Below, piece by piece: positions 31,011 to 44,530 of a stretch of 64,000 nucleotides of DNA; positions within the stretch are counted from its first letter, which is position 1, and each line of letters starts with the position of its first letter. The stretch lies in NCBI GenBank assembly GCA_024195265.1, contig JAJLRJ010000001.1, forward strand, positions 8,230,357-8,294,356. The letters run 5' to 3'. The translations under genes and the position numbers were made by a program. Source of the stretch: Dendrophyllia cribrosa. Taxonomy: Eukaryota > Cnidaria > Anthozoa > Scleractinia > Dendrophylliidae. Under the pieces are notes generated by a model. That model saw only the letters and a program-made list of their open reading frames with translations. It ran no database searches and was not told where the DNA came from.

Positions 31011-31993
31011 ACTTGGGGTAACTTAAACAAGCCTTTATCAGGCAGAATTTCTGGTTAAGTCTGGTCAAGAGACCAGATCATAGTCTCTTGGTCTGGTAAA
31101 TTAAAATCAGACCTTAACCCATAGGTTCCCCCTGTTGTTAAAGCAACAAAATTCAGCGCATTAAACTCCTTGGAGACGAGGCGATCTTTTGTTTTTGCAA
31201 GTTAGTGTTATTGTTCCAAGTACGAGCCGGGTTGCACTGTCCAGGAATATATTTAAAAATATATATGCGCTGCTTAATTGGATGATATTATTACAAGCAT
31301 TACAATCAAACAAAACGGTTTCAAAGAAAGCAATCAACAGCAAACACACTGTTACAGTATCGTTAATTGTCTTGTTTTATCATATTGGTTAATTAAGCTG
31401 AGTATGATACAAAGTTTACGCGGTTATCTGTTATTGGTAACTAGCATTGGGCAGAAAGCAATTAATCATACCAAAAAATTGCCCCCTGAAAGAAGGCATT
31501 TGCTCCGGGCGTGCGCGTTACTAAAATGAACTATTGCCCATGCGCAGTTGACCTCGAACGGCCTGGGCGCTAGTCCGCGCAAGTCACCAATAGAAGCCAA
31601 AATAGGCTCAGTCGAAGCATATTGCACTGAAAAAAAATGGCAAAATTACGGGATTGTTTTCGCTCCAACTAAATCATATTTCTCACCAAAATGTTCACTA
31701 GATCCCAGTCTCTTCAAAACCGAGTGAGGATGTTGACATTATGCCTATTAACGATGACCGCGCGGTTGAACTCCATGCAAGCCTTTACGTGACATTGGTC
31801 ACTTCAAGGTCAAAATGACGTGACTTTTTTTTAAGTTATTAAAATATTTTAACGTTTCCAGATACAATAGTAACCAAATTACTGGAATCCGAGTGTGAAT
31901 TTTCGAAAGGTAATTCATAAATGGGCGAAACTTTGATTTTCCCTTTAGACTACTTCGAAAACGGCGTTTTCGTTGTGGTTTTAAAGGACCCTT

Positions 31994-32024
<31 letters not shown>

Positions 32025-32029
32025 GGGAG
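31011..32029. other. Intergenic, no gene recognised
   Basis: Contains a short inverted repeat around 31055-31100 (AGAGACCAGA and TCTCTTGGTCTGG), otherwise AT-rich sequence. The frames here have no domain. Confidence 0.4.
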
Positions 32030-32273
32030 TTTCGGTATTTTTTTCGGTAGTTTCGGTATTTTTTCAGACCACTCTCAACTTGTCTGCTGGATAAAAATTG
32101 GTACATCTAACCTAATTAACAACAATCAATTTCAAGAACAAAACAAAATTAAACTCCCAAAACAATATATCTGGAATGAAACTTCGGCAACAAAATTCAC
32201 TGAGACCTTTCAATCTCCTGATATTTTGTCTCGGTTACAAACTTTTGAAGACTCGACCTTTGAATTAAATAAT

Positions 32274-32364
32274 TAATTTAATTAAATGTGTCCCCAAATT
32301 AGTATGGGTTTACCCAGGCTATAAGGTCTTTTGACACTTAAATAAAGTTTCTATCTATCTATCT
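32274..32364 (+). mobile_element. 91-bp retroposed insertion nested in the LINE
   Basis: Flanked by AATAAT on both sides (32268-32273 and 32365-32370). It ends AATAAAGTTT followed by CTATCTATCTATCT, a LINE/SINE-type tail. Removing the insert and one AATAAT restores the LINE reading frame across the junction. Confidence 0.65.
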
Positions 32365-32409
32365 AATAATACAGGCATTGATCAAGCTACTACTCAGTTT
32401 ACAAATATT

Positions 32410-34867
32410 ATGCATGAAGCGGCAAAATGTTCACTTAAATTAAGTTGTCAAAGGAATTCTAAAAGAAAGCATTTAACTAAGAAATGGTTTGATCATGATT
32501 GCAAGGCTTTAAGGAAATCTCTTAAACAATTATCTAACAAAAAACATCGCAATCCTCTAGACACTGAATTAAGAAAGCAATATCATGCCCAAAGTAAAAC
32601 CTATAAAAAACTACTTAAACGTAAAAAGCAACTATTCTTTGATTCTAAAATTGATGATTTAGTTAACAATGAAAACAATCACAAATTTTGGGATACACTA
32701 AAGTCAATGAATGAGAATAATATAATTAATAGTGATAATGAATCCCCGACTACAAAACTCTATGATCATTTTAAAAAACTGCACTCAGCACCTGAACATA
32801 ACACCTTATCAACATTTCAGCTAAATGTTCTTGAAGAAATAAAACGTTTAGAGAACAACAAGCACTTACAACCTGAATTAGATGATTCAATATCCACTGA
32901 TGAGATCGATAAGGCGATTAAAAGGCTTAAAAACAAGAAGGCTGCTGGTCTTGATAAAATACGCAATGAAATGATAAAAACGAGCTCAAGATTCATAAGG
33001 CCCTCACTAGCAAAACTTTTTACACTTATATTAAAATCTGGAGTATTCCCTACATCTTGGAGTGATGGTATAATTACTGCGCTACATAAATCAGGAAACA
33101 AAGATGACCCTTCCAATTATAGAGGTATTTGTATTAGTAGTTGCCTTGGAAAACTTTTTTGCTCAATTCTTAATGCAAGATTACACAATTTCTTAAACAA
33201 ACATAACATAATACATCGTTCTCAGATCGGCTTTTTACGGGTCATCGCACGTCCGACCATATTTTCACTTTAAAAACTTTAATTGACAAACATGTTACTC
33301 ATACCCCAGAGGTAAACTATATACTTGTTTTGTTGACTTTAAAAAAGCATTTGACTCAATTTGGCACCAAGGTTTATTACATAAATTATTAAAATATAAA
33401 ATAGGTGGTACCTTCTACAAAGTAATTTCTAATATGTATTCACAATCACAATGTTGCGTGAAAGATGGTGACAATCGATCTGAATTCTTTAACTATGAGA
33501 AAGGAGTTAGACAAGGCTGTATTCTCTCTCCGCTACTTTTTAATCTTTATTTAAATGAATTACCATACATTTTAAACAACAATGCCAAAGATCCTATAAT
33601 ACTGCCAGATGGTTCTCACCTTAATTGTTTACTCTATGCAGACGATTTACTTTTAATTTCCAATTCTCCAGAAGGACTACAACAAAGTCTTGACAGATTA
33701 TCAAAGTATTGTCAAGATTGGCTCCTTAAGATAAATTCATCTAAAACAAAAGTGATTATATTCCAAAAGAAAAGCAGGAAAACAATAGCAGACAAATATA
33801 AATTTATTGTTAATGATGAACATATCCAAATTGTTGATAATTACACTTATCTTGGTGTGAACTTTTCTACTAATGGAAGTTTCACTTGTCATAAAGAAAA
33901 ACTGAAAGAAAAAACTAAAAGATCCTTTTTCGCAACACGGCGTTATCTTGATTTCTTACAACTACCAATCAACGTCGACAACAAACTTTTTAATACACTA
34001 TTTCTTCCAATTTTAACATATTGTTCCGAAGTGTGGGGCATCTATGACAAATGTGATAATAACAGCTGGGAAAAGGATCCTATTGAGAAAACACATATTT
34101 ATTTCTGTAAGATGTGTTTAGAGGTAAACAAACGTTCACCAAATGTAGCATCTAGAAATGAACTTGGAAGATTATCTTTAAAATTACAAATTTCAATGAA
34201 TATTCTTAAATTTTGGATTCATCTTGAAAATCAACCTCCTGATAGTATCGCTAAACTTTGCTTAAACATGTCTGACAAAATGGCTCAAGAAAACAAAACT
34301 GGTTTGATCAACAGGATTAATCTGTTATGTACACAACTGAATATTGACAAGAAATCAATAGATTTGATCAACCCATCTACTTTCTTATTAAAGGCAAAAA
34401 GCAATTTGTTAGTAAAACTCAAAAATCATCAACTCAAATAAATTTAAATAAAAAACTTAAATTTTACTCCACTTTCAAAAATGAAACAAAACACTCCGAT
34501 TTCATCAATCATATTAAGAATCCTGAACATAGAAGAATAACGTCTAAATTCAGGATAGGAAATCACAACTTAAGAATTGAAAATGGAAGATTTACAATCC
34601 CTAAAACTCCTGAAAACCTCAGAATTTGTAATCACTGTGATCAAAATTCAGTTGAAGACGAAATGCATTTTTTTATTTGATTGTAAATTATATAATGACC
34701 TTAGAAACACTCTTTTTATAAAGACTATTGAACGAAACAAATTATTTACAAATTTTAGTAAACACGAAAAACTGTTTTTTCTTTTCAACAACACTGACCA
34801 ATTTATTAGCAGGATAACTGCTACTTTTATATTTCAAGCAACTGAAAGAAGAAACAATCATAACTAG
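32410..34867 (+). pseudogene. LINE reverse transcriptase, frameshifted
   Basis: Open parts at 32410-33273, 33434-34441 and 34577-34867 are one ORF2. RT motifs: KKAAGLDKIRNEMIK, then ITALHKSGNKDDPSNYRGI, then FVDFKKAFDSIWHQ (in the gap between open parts), GVRQGCILSPLLFNLY and YADDLLLIS (catalytic YADD at 33635-33646). One base is missing near 33238 and one near 33317. The C-terminal part is offset after 34440, and a T run near 34670 has one extra T. All can be read through by eye. Dead copy, or base errors in homopolymers. Confidence 0.85.
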
Positions 34868-35005
34868 AAATTATCATTATCATGTTATTTGCTTTTCTTC
34901 TTCATTAATTATTAGCTTTATAATTGTTTATTACAATTATTTAACTTTAGGTAACACCATGTATAGAAATGGTAATACTAAATAAAGTTGTTGTACTGAA
35001 TCTTG

Positions 35006-36078
35006 TATTACACGTGGCGCGTAACCAAAAGTAAGGAAATCGTCGCGAAAGGTCAGAGGCGAGATATTTATAAAAATATCATTATAAAAAGTGACAGGCC
35101 TAGCACAAATCCTGCTTGTCGCAAAATAGCAGTTCAGCCCAGCTTTAGAATAGCTATAGGGTTACCCCAAGTACGTGTCTGAGAGATTGTTTTCTTTTTA
35201 TAGATCAAAATTAAGATATAACAGGACTGTTATTCTCAATGTTGCCGATTCTTTGATCTTAGGAAAGTCTCTGATACTGACAGGAGATATTTACGCTTTC
35301 CAGAGCCGTTTACTATGAGAATATTTAGTTATGCCATGCTCGCTGTTTGCTAGTTCTCGGCATAACAATATTGTTTCTTTAGCGCATAGTTTGCAAGATC
35401 AGTAGTAGTCGCTGAATGCTAGGATCACTGAGTTAATTTCTCAGTCCGTGATTTTGTGTGAGCGCAAGTCGGCATGGCTTCCGAGATAGAGTTTCTTCAT
35501 CAATGATTCCATAGAATAATGGCATATTACAATTTGTTTCGACTCCTCAGAGTTTATTCTGCGTTTAAGTTGCGTGTCTCGAGCTAGGCTACACTTTCGT
35601 TGTTAAACGTATGGCGTTAATGCATCCATCGTGAAATCAGTTTGTGAAATATTTGCCGAATCTCCAGCATGTTTACTGTTCTCCGACCGGATGCAACTGT
35701 TGTACATTCTTTAACAACAACAATTCGGCGAACTGGCTATGGGTTAGCCGTACGATTCCAACCTCACTTTTGCTGCGCTCGTAATCCAAAGGTGGAAAAT
35801 CGATTCGCGAAGAATAGTTTTCTTTGCATTTCCTGGCGCCTTCGGCCGTCCCCGCTTGAGAAACCGTGAGGCCTAAGACCATTGACTTTGGATGTCAAAA
35901 CCTTGTCCATCGGTAGCGCAAAACTACGAAAAAATCATTCAAACCGATAGACTAATAACTCAAGAAAGCTACGATAACAGTTACAGACTTTCATTTACAC
36001 AACTTGGGACGATGCAGTAAGATTCCGATTCACTATGCAATGTTCGTAATTTCGATGGCATCGAACAACAAAGTTTTG
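35006..36078. other. Intergenic, no gene recognised
   Basis: No domain, splice-supported exon or RNA gene seen. The short frames at 35669-35882 are unremarkable. Confidence 0.4.
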
Positions 36079-36445
36079 TACGGGGATGCTCCGCCTCGAG
36101 GTCCAAACCCTTACCTTTCATATACCGTTTTTGACAGAAAAGGTACCCTTTCATATACCTTTCATTGAAAATGGTACCCCTTTCATATACCTTTCATTGC
36201 AAATGGTACCCCTTTCATATAGCCTTTACGTGCGTCTGTTTGATATATTTTGAAAGGCCCTTTGTATAATACTTAAATGGCAGTTTTTCCCTACCTTTTT
36301 TATGCTCCAAACTCGTGTTTTCACTACCATTTCCTATTCTTCGTGAAATCCCTACCCTTTCACATACTTCAACTCGTGAAATCCCGACCCTTTCATATAC
36401 CTCCAGCCTCAAAAAGGTGCCCCTTTCGGGCGGAGCATCCCCGTA
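36079..36445. mobile_element. MITE with TACGGGGATGCTCCGCC ends
   Basis: 367 bp bounded by TACGGGGATGCTCCGCC and its perfect inverse. The interior has several CCTTTCATATACC phrases. It ends 14 bp before the 335-C tract. Confidence 0.75.
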
Positions 36446-36459
36446 GCTATTATAGGGAG

Positions 36460-38225
<1,766 letters not shown>

Positions 38226-38265
38226 TTATTTGATGTTACTGAAAACAATTTTTATCAATAAAAAT

Positions 38266-39352
38266 TTAAACGCTGGTGAATTCACTTGGTTCGCTTTGGG
38301 CTCTGTCCCTACTTTGCAAAAATGTTCCTCGACGCTCCCTACCAGTCGATTGTCTTTGACTTGAGAGGGAGTACGAGTTCTGAGAAGTGACTCGTAGTTT
38401 ATCTCGACAATTTTTCCAGTAATCTTTAAAGACCTGGCGATACTTTGGTACTCTCCAAGCATAGACAAACGGATTAATGGCTGAATTTATGTACAAAAAT
38501 CTAGACAACGCCACATCAATCTTGTGGAAAGTTAACGATTCTTGGCATGATTTACAAAAATACAGCAGATGAAGGGTGATGTATTGAGGTATGTATGTGA
38601 TGTAGAACAAAGCAAGAATTATGATAATCGCAATTGTCATCTTTCGCTCACGCTCCAGTGCTTTATTCGCCATTGCATCGTAACCTCCAAATTGTAGTTC
38701 GCGTGTACGTCTCGCGAGAGCGCGAAACACTTTCACGTAGATAACAGTCAACACAACGCGCCGGCACAGTGGCGTGAGTGTGAAGATAAATCATTGTGTA
38801 AGTTTTCTCGGGTACGTTCGTCACAGGTAGAATGCAGGTCAAAACAGATATCACCCATAATACAGCAATATAAATCTTGATTCTTCTCTTTGTTATTATG
38901 GCTTTATATTCCATTGGCTTGTTAATGGCCACATAACAAGTTGTTGACATGGCTATTATTGAATTACTGCTGACGAACAAAGTCGTGGAAAGAGCAGTGT
39001 ACATAACTGCTCTAAAAACACCAAAGAAAGGCATGGGTACTTGTTTATAACGATATACATCTCTCACAGCCACAAGAAAAACGTTGAACAACCCCAGTAG
39101 TAAATCCGAAGCGCTTAAATTCGCGATCAGGAAAGATGGTGGAGAGCGAAACGATTTTCGAGGATCCTTGTAAGATATGAAGAGAAGAATTGAGTTCCCT
39201 GTGATAATGACGGAAGCCAAAATGAATCCAACGACCGCTAAGCTCAACCAGTAGGCTTTGTCTTGAATTATTAAGAGATAAAAATCGAAGTTTGGATCCG
39301 ATGAATTTAGCGCAGTCATTGTTAAAGTCAGTTTGAAAAGACAGCGAAACAT
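38266..39352 (-). pseudogene. Class A GPCR, receptor A, with one frameshift
   Basis: Two overlapping frames make one receptor. Residues through TM4 and ECL2 (reading from 39352 or, more likely, the ATG at 39319, MTALNSSDPNF) are in one frame. TM5 to the C-terminus is in another, with stop at 38266. The shift lies at about 38753-38762, where receptor B has AATGGCC and A has AACGCGCC (one extra base). Otherwise the family features are intact: TCY for DRY, NPFVY, PDZ-like FTSV end. It is either a recent pseudogene or a one-base sequence error. Confidence 0.85.
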
Positions 39353-39526
39353 TTAGTTCCTCGAAGTATACCGAAGTACGATATCATGGTCTGATCTTTT
39401 TAAAAATAGCCACCGTTGTATTGTACAATATGCGTCCTGTATGAGAGCAAAACCGAAAATAGCAGTTTGACTTGTGCATAATAATTAGTCACTATTGTTC
39501 CCTTAGTGATAAACAAACGGTGCAAT

Positions 39527-39911
39527 AGAGTACCGAAGTGATGACGTCACAAAAACTAAATTTGTGAAATTATGGGATTTGATTAGATATTCGGAAAGGG
39601 CATGACGAAAAATGCCCGCTTGCCAAAAATCAGCATCTTATTGCAATTTGGGGGTGAGATATTGGCACCGTTATGCTCTGATGACTCCATACAAACCTTT
39701 CTAATTTTTGCCTTGGTTCATTAGTAATGAACCAAGGCAAAAATTAGAAAGATTTGTATGGAGTCATCAGAGCATAACGGTGCCAATATCTTACCCCCAA
39801 ATTGCAATAAGATGCTGATTTTTGGCAAGCGGGCATTTTTCGTCATGCCCTTTCCGAATATCTAATCAAATCCCATAATTTCACAAGTGTGACGTCACAC
39901 TTCGGTACTCT
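39527..39911. mobile_element. Palindromic MITE (AGAGTACCGAAG ends)
   Basis: 385 bp, almost entirely a perfect inverted repeat of about 190-bp arms centred near 39719. Ends AGAGTACC and GGTACTCT, flanked by AT on both sides. The duplicate locus at 48261-48270 has the uninterrupted target GCAATAAACC, so the insertion is confirmed by a paralogous empty site. Confidence 0.9.
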
Positions 39912-40732
39912 ATAAACCTTGTACTACTGAGGCCATAAATCTTTTGTTTCCTTTTGTCTATGTCAATCAGTAATTAAGTTACTGTCTCTCGGAGTCGTTT
40001 TACTGAATTGTTAGCTGTATAATTTATGTGTGTATTTGATTGAAAGTCATAAACATGATAGGAAGTACCGAACCAATTTAAATGTATTTATCAAAATCGA
40101 GCGGGAATCTCGCTGGCGTGAGTAACGATGGGTCGAAAGCGGCGCTCCTGGATTGAACGTCCCTTAGAAAACACGTTCCAGTAATGCCGGATTCAAACGT
40201 GTTCTAAAACGAAACTTTATTCAGCATTGTCTTTCTAGACTGTCTAGATCCACAATATCATAAGATGAACATATCTTACCCGATTTACATCCCTTAACGT
40301 CACAAGCTTAATGCCGAGAATCCGGTAGAAGACTGATGTAATTGCGTTTCCCATTCAAGCTGGATCTCTATACAAAGACACCAAGAGTCGATTTTCATCA
40401 AGAGTTTAATAAGTACTTTCTGTATGTTCTAGCTTATTTGTTTCTTTCAGACATAAGGTACATTCTCACCGTGTTGTGTCTTTAGACAAGATCCGCATTA
40501 ATCCACATTGTCTCTCATTTATACTTAGGCGGTATAAACACTGACAGTTTATATCTTGCTTTTTATCAATATAAATAAAGGAATTTCTGAATAGCTACCG
40601 GTAAACACAATACTGCCGCAGTATCCTTGCAAAAAATGAGTTTGTCTTCAATTTCATTATTTATTTAAACGGCGCCAGGCTTCGAACTGACGCTAATGTA
40701 AAAGTCATTCAATGAAAAGAATAGGGGCGCAT

Positions 40733-40866
40733 TTCAATTGAGTATCGAAAGTAATTTCGCATTTGCTTTGGTTTTGCACTGATTTGCTTTGTGTTGGCTA
40801 AAAAAATCTCGTGCTAATCAGAAGTAAAACCAAAACCGCACGCGTTTTCCCGCGCTTGGCGACCCG
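40733..40866 (-). mobile_element. MITE, GTTTTCAATTGA family (copy 4, truncated)
   Basis: Retains one end (ATTTCAATTGAGTATCGAAA) and the body to the CGCGTTTTCCCGCGCTTGGC centre, then stops. Confidence 0.6.
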
Positions 40867-40883
40867 ATTGTTACGCTAACCAC

Positions 40884-41032
40884 CAGGCCCTGGTTGTTCA
40901 AAAGGTGGATAGCGCTATCCACCGTATAAATTACTATCCAGTGAATAATACAAAGGATTTTGTTAATACTTATCCACTGGATAGTGATTTATCCGGTAGA
41001 TAGCGCTATTCACCTTTTAAACATCCGGGGCC
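40884..41032. mobile_element. MITE with CAGGCCC ends and GGTGGATAGCGCTATCCACC
   Basis: A palindromic unit of about 149 bp. GTGGATAGCGCTATCCAC lies at both ends and TTATCCACTGGATAGTG inside. Directly followed by a second copy. Confidence 0.75.
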
Positions 41033-41185
41033 AGGCCCCGGTTGACGTTCAAAATATGGATAGCGCTATCCACCGGATTAATCACTATCCAGTGGATAAT
41101 GCAATTGGTTTTGTTAATGCTTATCCGCTGGATAATGATTTATCCAGTAGATAACGCTATCCACCGTTTCAACAACCGGGGCCTG
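41031..41185. mobile_element. MITE with CAGGCCC ends, second tandem copy
   Basis: Same structure as the copy at 40884-41032, bounded by CCAGGCCCCGG and CCGGGGCCTG. A third, truncated copy is at 41834-41940. Confidence 0.75.
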
Positions 41186-41475
41186 ATAAATTACTGTTTT
41201 AGCGGTCATTTGCTGATTCAGCTAGTATTAAAATACTAAAATGAAATAAGAGAAAGAGACAGGAGAGGTAAAATTGAAGGTTAGTTTGTGTTAGAAAACT
41301 GCGGAAAACTAAGCAGAAATGAAGATTTCTCAATGATTGCTTTGATTAAATATTTAACCTTCGATATAACTCGAACTTTCGATAACTTAAGCAGTTTTGT
41401 GTTTCCCTGACGGTTGGAGTTCTAGATTCTACTGTACTGTCAAATGTATATTTGCTGCCGATCACTTTCTTTTTC

Positions 41476-41764
41476 GAGCAGTTTTCAATTGAGTGTCGTA
41501 AAACCAAAACCAAAGTAATTACTCTGACCAATCACAGCAGTCGTAAACAATCCAATGAACCAATCAGAGCTCGAAGCAATTACATGTCGCCGGCGCCAAG
41601 CGCGGGAAAACACGTGCGACTGGAGCAAGTCACGATTGGTTTTGGTTTTACTTCTGATTGGTCGAGAAAGTGGCGCGAGATTTTTTTTAGCCAATCACAA
41701 AGCGTAGCAATGCAAAACCAAAGCAATTGTGTAATTACTTTCGACATTCAATTGAAAACTGCTT
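41476..41764 (+). mobile_element. MITE, GTTTTCAATTGA family (copy 5, complete)
   Basis: Best copy, 289 bp. Inverse ends GAGCAGTTTTCAATTGAGTG and CATTCAATTGAAAACTGC. The body carries the CCAATCA blocks and the GCGCGGGAAAAC centre. A truncated sixth fragment follows immediately (41765-41833). Confidence 0.8.
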
Positions 41765-41833
41765 CAAGTGTCGTAAAACTAAAGTAATCACTCTGGTCAA
41801 TCACAACATAGGCAGACAATCCAATGAACCAAT

Positions 41834-41940
41834 CAGGCCCCAGTTGTTCAAAGGGTGGATAGCTTTATTTACAGGCTAAATCTCTATTCAGGATGATAAC
41901 ATGATTATATTTGTTAACGCTTATCCACTAGATAGTAATA
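41834..41940. mobile_element. Truncated CAGGCCC-type MITE
   Basis: Starts CAGGCCCCAGTTGTTCAAAG and keeps the TTAACGCTTATCCACTAGAT centre, then is lost. It interrupts the GTTTTCAATTGA-family fragment at 41765-41833. Confidence 0.6.
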
Positions 41941-41941
41941 C

Positions 41942-42075
41942 AGTCGAACGCCTCGTTACGGACACCTCCCTATCTATTACGGACACTTCATCTGGTCCCG
42001 GCAAAATCTCCATATTTTTTCTATTAAAATAACCTCCAAAATCCGGAGCATCCGTAACACAACGGACACCAACGT
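41942..42075. mobile_element. Possible pogo/Tigger-type transposon end
   Basis: ACAGTCGAACGCCTCGTTAC, followed by repeated TTACGGACAC and ACGGACACC phrases, resembles terminal regions of pogo-type elements. No transposase seen. Confidence 0.35.
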
Positions 42076-42437
42076 TCGGCCCCAGAGCTAGGGTAACTTG
42101 CCTATATAAACTTTTCCACGTAATAAAGAACTACGTTTCTCTTCGGTTTCGTCTTTTTTTCTTAATTCATTGTCAATAGCTTCTGCTAAAAATTTGCCCT
42201 TTCTACTATCCATGGAAATAACCAATTAAAATGCGCTTAGAATTCAGTATGTACTCTATAAATAAACTAAAGCTCTTCATTGCGGACACAATAGTAATCA
42301 CAGATCCCAAAAAGCTAGGTACATGCACTCGCGTTACCCGGGCCCCCTAGAAGCTTGCGCCTACGACGCCTCCCTCCCCGTTTCAGAAATTCCTAAATTC
42401 GCCTTTGGTTAGTAAAATACTATTTATCGATGAAAAT

Positions 42438-43517
42438 TTAAACGCTGGTTAATTCACTTGAGCCGGTTTGGGCTCTGTCCCTACTTTGTAAAACTGTTCT
42501 ATGGCGCTCCCTACCAATCGATTGTCTTCCTTGACTTGAGAGCGAGATTAAGTTATGAGAAGTGACTGGTAGTTTACCGAGACAAATTTTCCAACAATCA
42601 ACAAAGGCCTGGCGATATCTTGGAACTCTCCAAGCATAGACGAACGGATTAATAGCTGAATTTATGTACAAAAATCTTGATAACGCCACATCAATCTTGT
42701 GGAAAGTTAACGATTCTTGACATGATTTACAAAAGTACAGCAGATGAAGGGTGATGTATTGAGGTATGTATGTGATGTAGAACAAAGCAAGAATAATAAT
42801 AATTGCAATTGCCATCTGTCGCTCACGCTCCAACGCGTTATTAACCGCTAAGTCGTAACCTCTAAGTTGAAGTTCGCGTGTACGTCTCGCGAGAGCGCGA
42901 AACACTTTCATGTAGATTACAGTCAACACAATGGCCGGCACAGTGGCGTGAGTGTGAAGATAAATCATCGTATAAGTTTCCTCGGGTACGTTCGTCACAG
43001 GTAGAATGCAGGTCAAGACAGATATCACCCATAATACAGCAATATAAATCTTGATTCTTCTTTTCGTTATTGTGGTTTTATATTCCATTGGCTTGTTAAT
43101 GGCCACATAACAAGTTGTTGACATGGCTATTATTGAATTACTGCTGACGAACAAAGTTGTGGTAAGAACAGTATACATAACTGCTCTAAATACACCGAAG
43201 AAAGGCATTGGTAGTTGTTTATAACGATACACATCTCTCACAGCCACAAGAAAAACGTTGAACAACCCCAGTAGCAAGTCTGAAGCGCTTAAATTAGCGA
43301 TAAGGAAAGATGGTGGAGAGCGAAGCGATTTTCGAGGATCCTTGTAAGTTATGAAGAGAAGAATTGAGTTTCCTATGATAGTGGCAGCAGCCAAAATGAA
43401 TCCAGCGACAGCAAAACTCAACCAGTAGGCTTTGTCCTGGATTATTGAGAGATAGAAATCGAAGTTTGGATCCGATGAATTTTGGGCAGTCATTGAAAGG
43501 TCATCTGAGAAAGTCAC
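42438..43517 (-). CDS. Class A GPCR, receptor B
   Basis: Intronless, 359 residues. It could also start at the internal ATG at 43493 (MTAQNSSDPNF), which aligns with the paralogues. TM1 to TM7 intact. Asp2.50 present (NLSASDLLLG), TCY for DRY, TYIP in TM6, NPFVY in TM7, C-x2-C in ECL3, no Cys3.25, C-terminus ELTSV (class I PDZ-type). N-terminal NSS is a possible glycosylation site. Nearest relative is B' at 49182-50267, its tandem duplicate. Ligand unknown. Confidence 0.9.
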   Translation of the reverse strand: MTFSDDLSMTAQNSSDPNFDFYLSIIQDKAYWLSFAVAGFILAAATIIGNSILLFITYKDPRKSLRSPPSFLIANLSASDLLLGLFNVFLVAVRDVYRYKQLPMPFFGVFRAVMYTVLTTTLFVSSNSIIAMSTTCYVAINKPMEYKTTITKRRIKIYIAVLWVISVLTCILPVTNVPEETYTMIYLHTHATVPAIVLTVIYMKVFRALARRTRELQLRGYDLAVNNALERERQMAIAIIIILALFYITYIPQYITLHLLYFCKSCQESLTFHKIDVALSRFLYINSAINPFVYAWRVPRYRQAFVDCWKICLGKLPVTSHNLISLSSQGRQSIGRERHRTVLQSRDRAQTGSSELTSV

Positions 43518-44169
43518 TGCGAAGACTGATTTTGGTTACTCGAAGTACAAGAGACTGAAGAGATCACAAGCACGAGCCAAATATCACGATCTTATTTTTT
43601 AAAAGGGCATAAGTTAAATGTAACATCCGCGATATTGTCCACACCCTTCCTGTATGACAACGTAATCGAATATAGCGAATTTCACTTATGCGTAATACTG
43701 ACTCCCTATCGTTTCTTCTCAAAGTCGTTTGTTTGTTTCCAGTTCCGGTGAATTGCTCATTAAAATAGGAAACACAAACCAATTAAAATATATTTGCGTC
43801 GCACTGTACTAGAGTGGGTAAATTTCTCGATGGGTCGAAGGTGATGTCGAAACTTCGTTGACAAGACTTTCCAGTGGCGATTCGAACGTGTCGTAACACG
43901 AAGAAACTTAACTCGACATTATCTCTCGCAACTTAGCTTATCGTTTTATCATCAGTATTACACGTAATTAAAGTTATTATGTAAACGAGTACCGAAGAAC
44001 ATGAAACCGGCTGACAAAGTGACCTTGCAAAGAACACGTTTGTCTTGAGTTTCGTTTTTTTAACATTTAAAAAAAATAATAACGCTTGTAGTCCGGACTT
44101 TTTTTCACTCCCATTGGTACCCAAAATCAAAATTAAAGAAAAAATACTAACATAATTTTGTTAAAAATA

Positions 44170-44330
44170 AGGAAAAAAACACTTCATTTGAATGGTCGCA
44201 CCGAAAGGATTTCATCCTCAGACTCAAAAGTTACAACCACCTTGTACAACAAAATAAAGATCAATAAACAGCGCTTTCATTTGAAAGGTCTCACTTCAGG
44301 ATTTCATCCACAGACTGGAAGAATTACATG
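44170..44330 (+). repeat. 106-bp satellite fragment
   Basis: About 1.5 degenerate units of the 13.8-15.5 kb satellite (CATTTGAATGGTCGCACC; ATTTCATCCACAGACT). It occupies the same place upstream of receptor B as 51215-51590 does upstream of B'. Confidence 0.75.
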
Positions 44331-44355
44331 GCAAATTACTCGGGCTTCTTGGCTA

Positions 44356-44484
44356 TGTTGTGGTTCAATTTTATCCTTGGTTCAAAGTTTATTTTCCTTT
44401 GTTTAAAACTCATTATCATACATTACCATAGCCAAAAACAAAGGAAAATAAAATTTGAACCAAGGATAAAATTGAACCACAACA
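44356..44484. repeat. Palindromic element (TGTTGTGGTTCAATTTTATC)
   Basis: Inverted arms of about 50 bp around a short spacer; TTGAACCAAGGATAAAATTG mirrors the left arm. Probably a small foldback MITE. Confidence 0.65.
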
Positions 44485-44530
44485 GCTACAAACCAAGCCG
44501 TGGGACTTATAAATTCGGTCGTACTAGGCC

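Larger units (their letters stand above)
32030..35005 (+). mobile_element. 5'-truncated non-LTR retrotransposon (LINE)
   Basis: It starts inside the endonuclease C-terminus (SDHSQLVCW at about 32064), then linker, reverse transcriptase, and a C-terminal Cys/His motif (CNHC, H, C at about 34630-34685). It ends in AATAAAGTTG near 34985. The reading frame is broken by several 1-bp changes and by a nested insertion, so it is not active. CR1/L2/Jockey-like by organisation; clade not assigned. Confidence 0.85.

Noticed and set aside
32817..33116. 99-codon minus-strand frame
   Set aside because: Antisense to the LINE reverse transcriptase.
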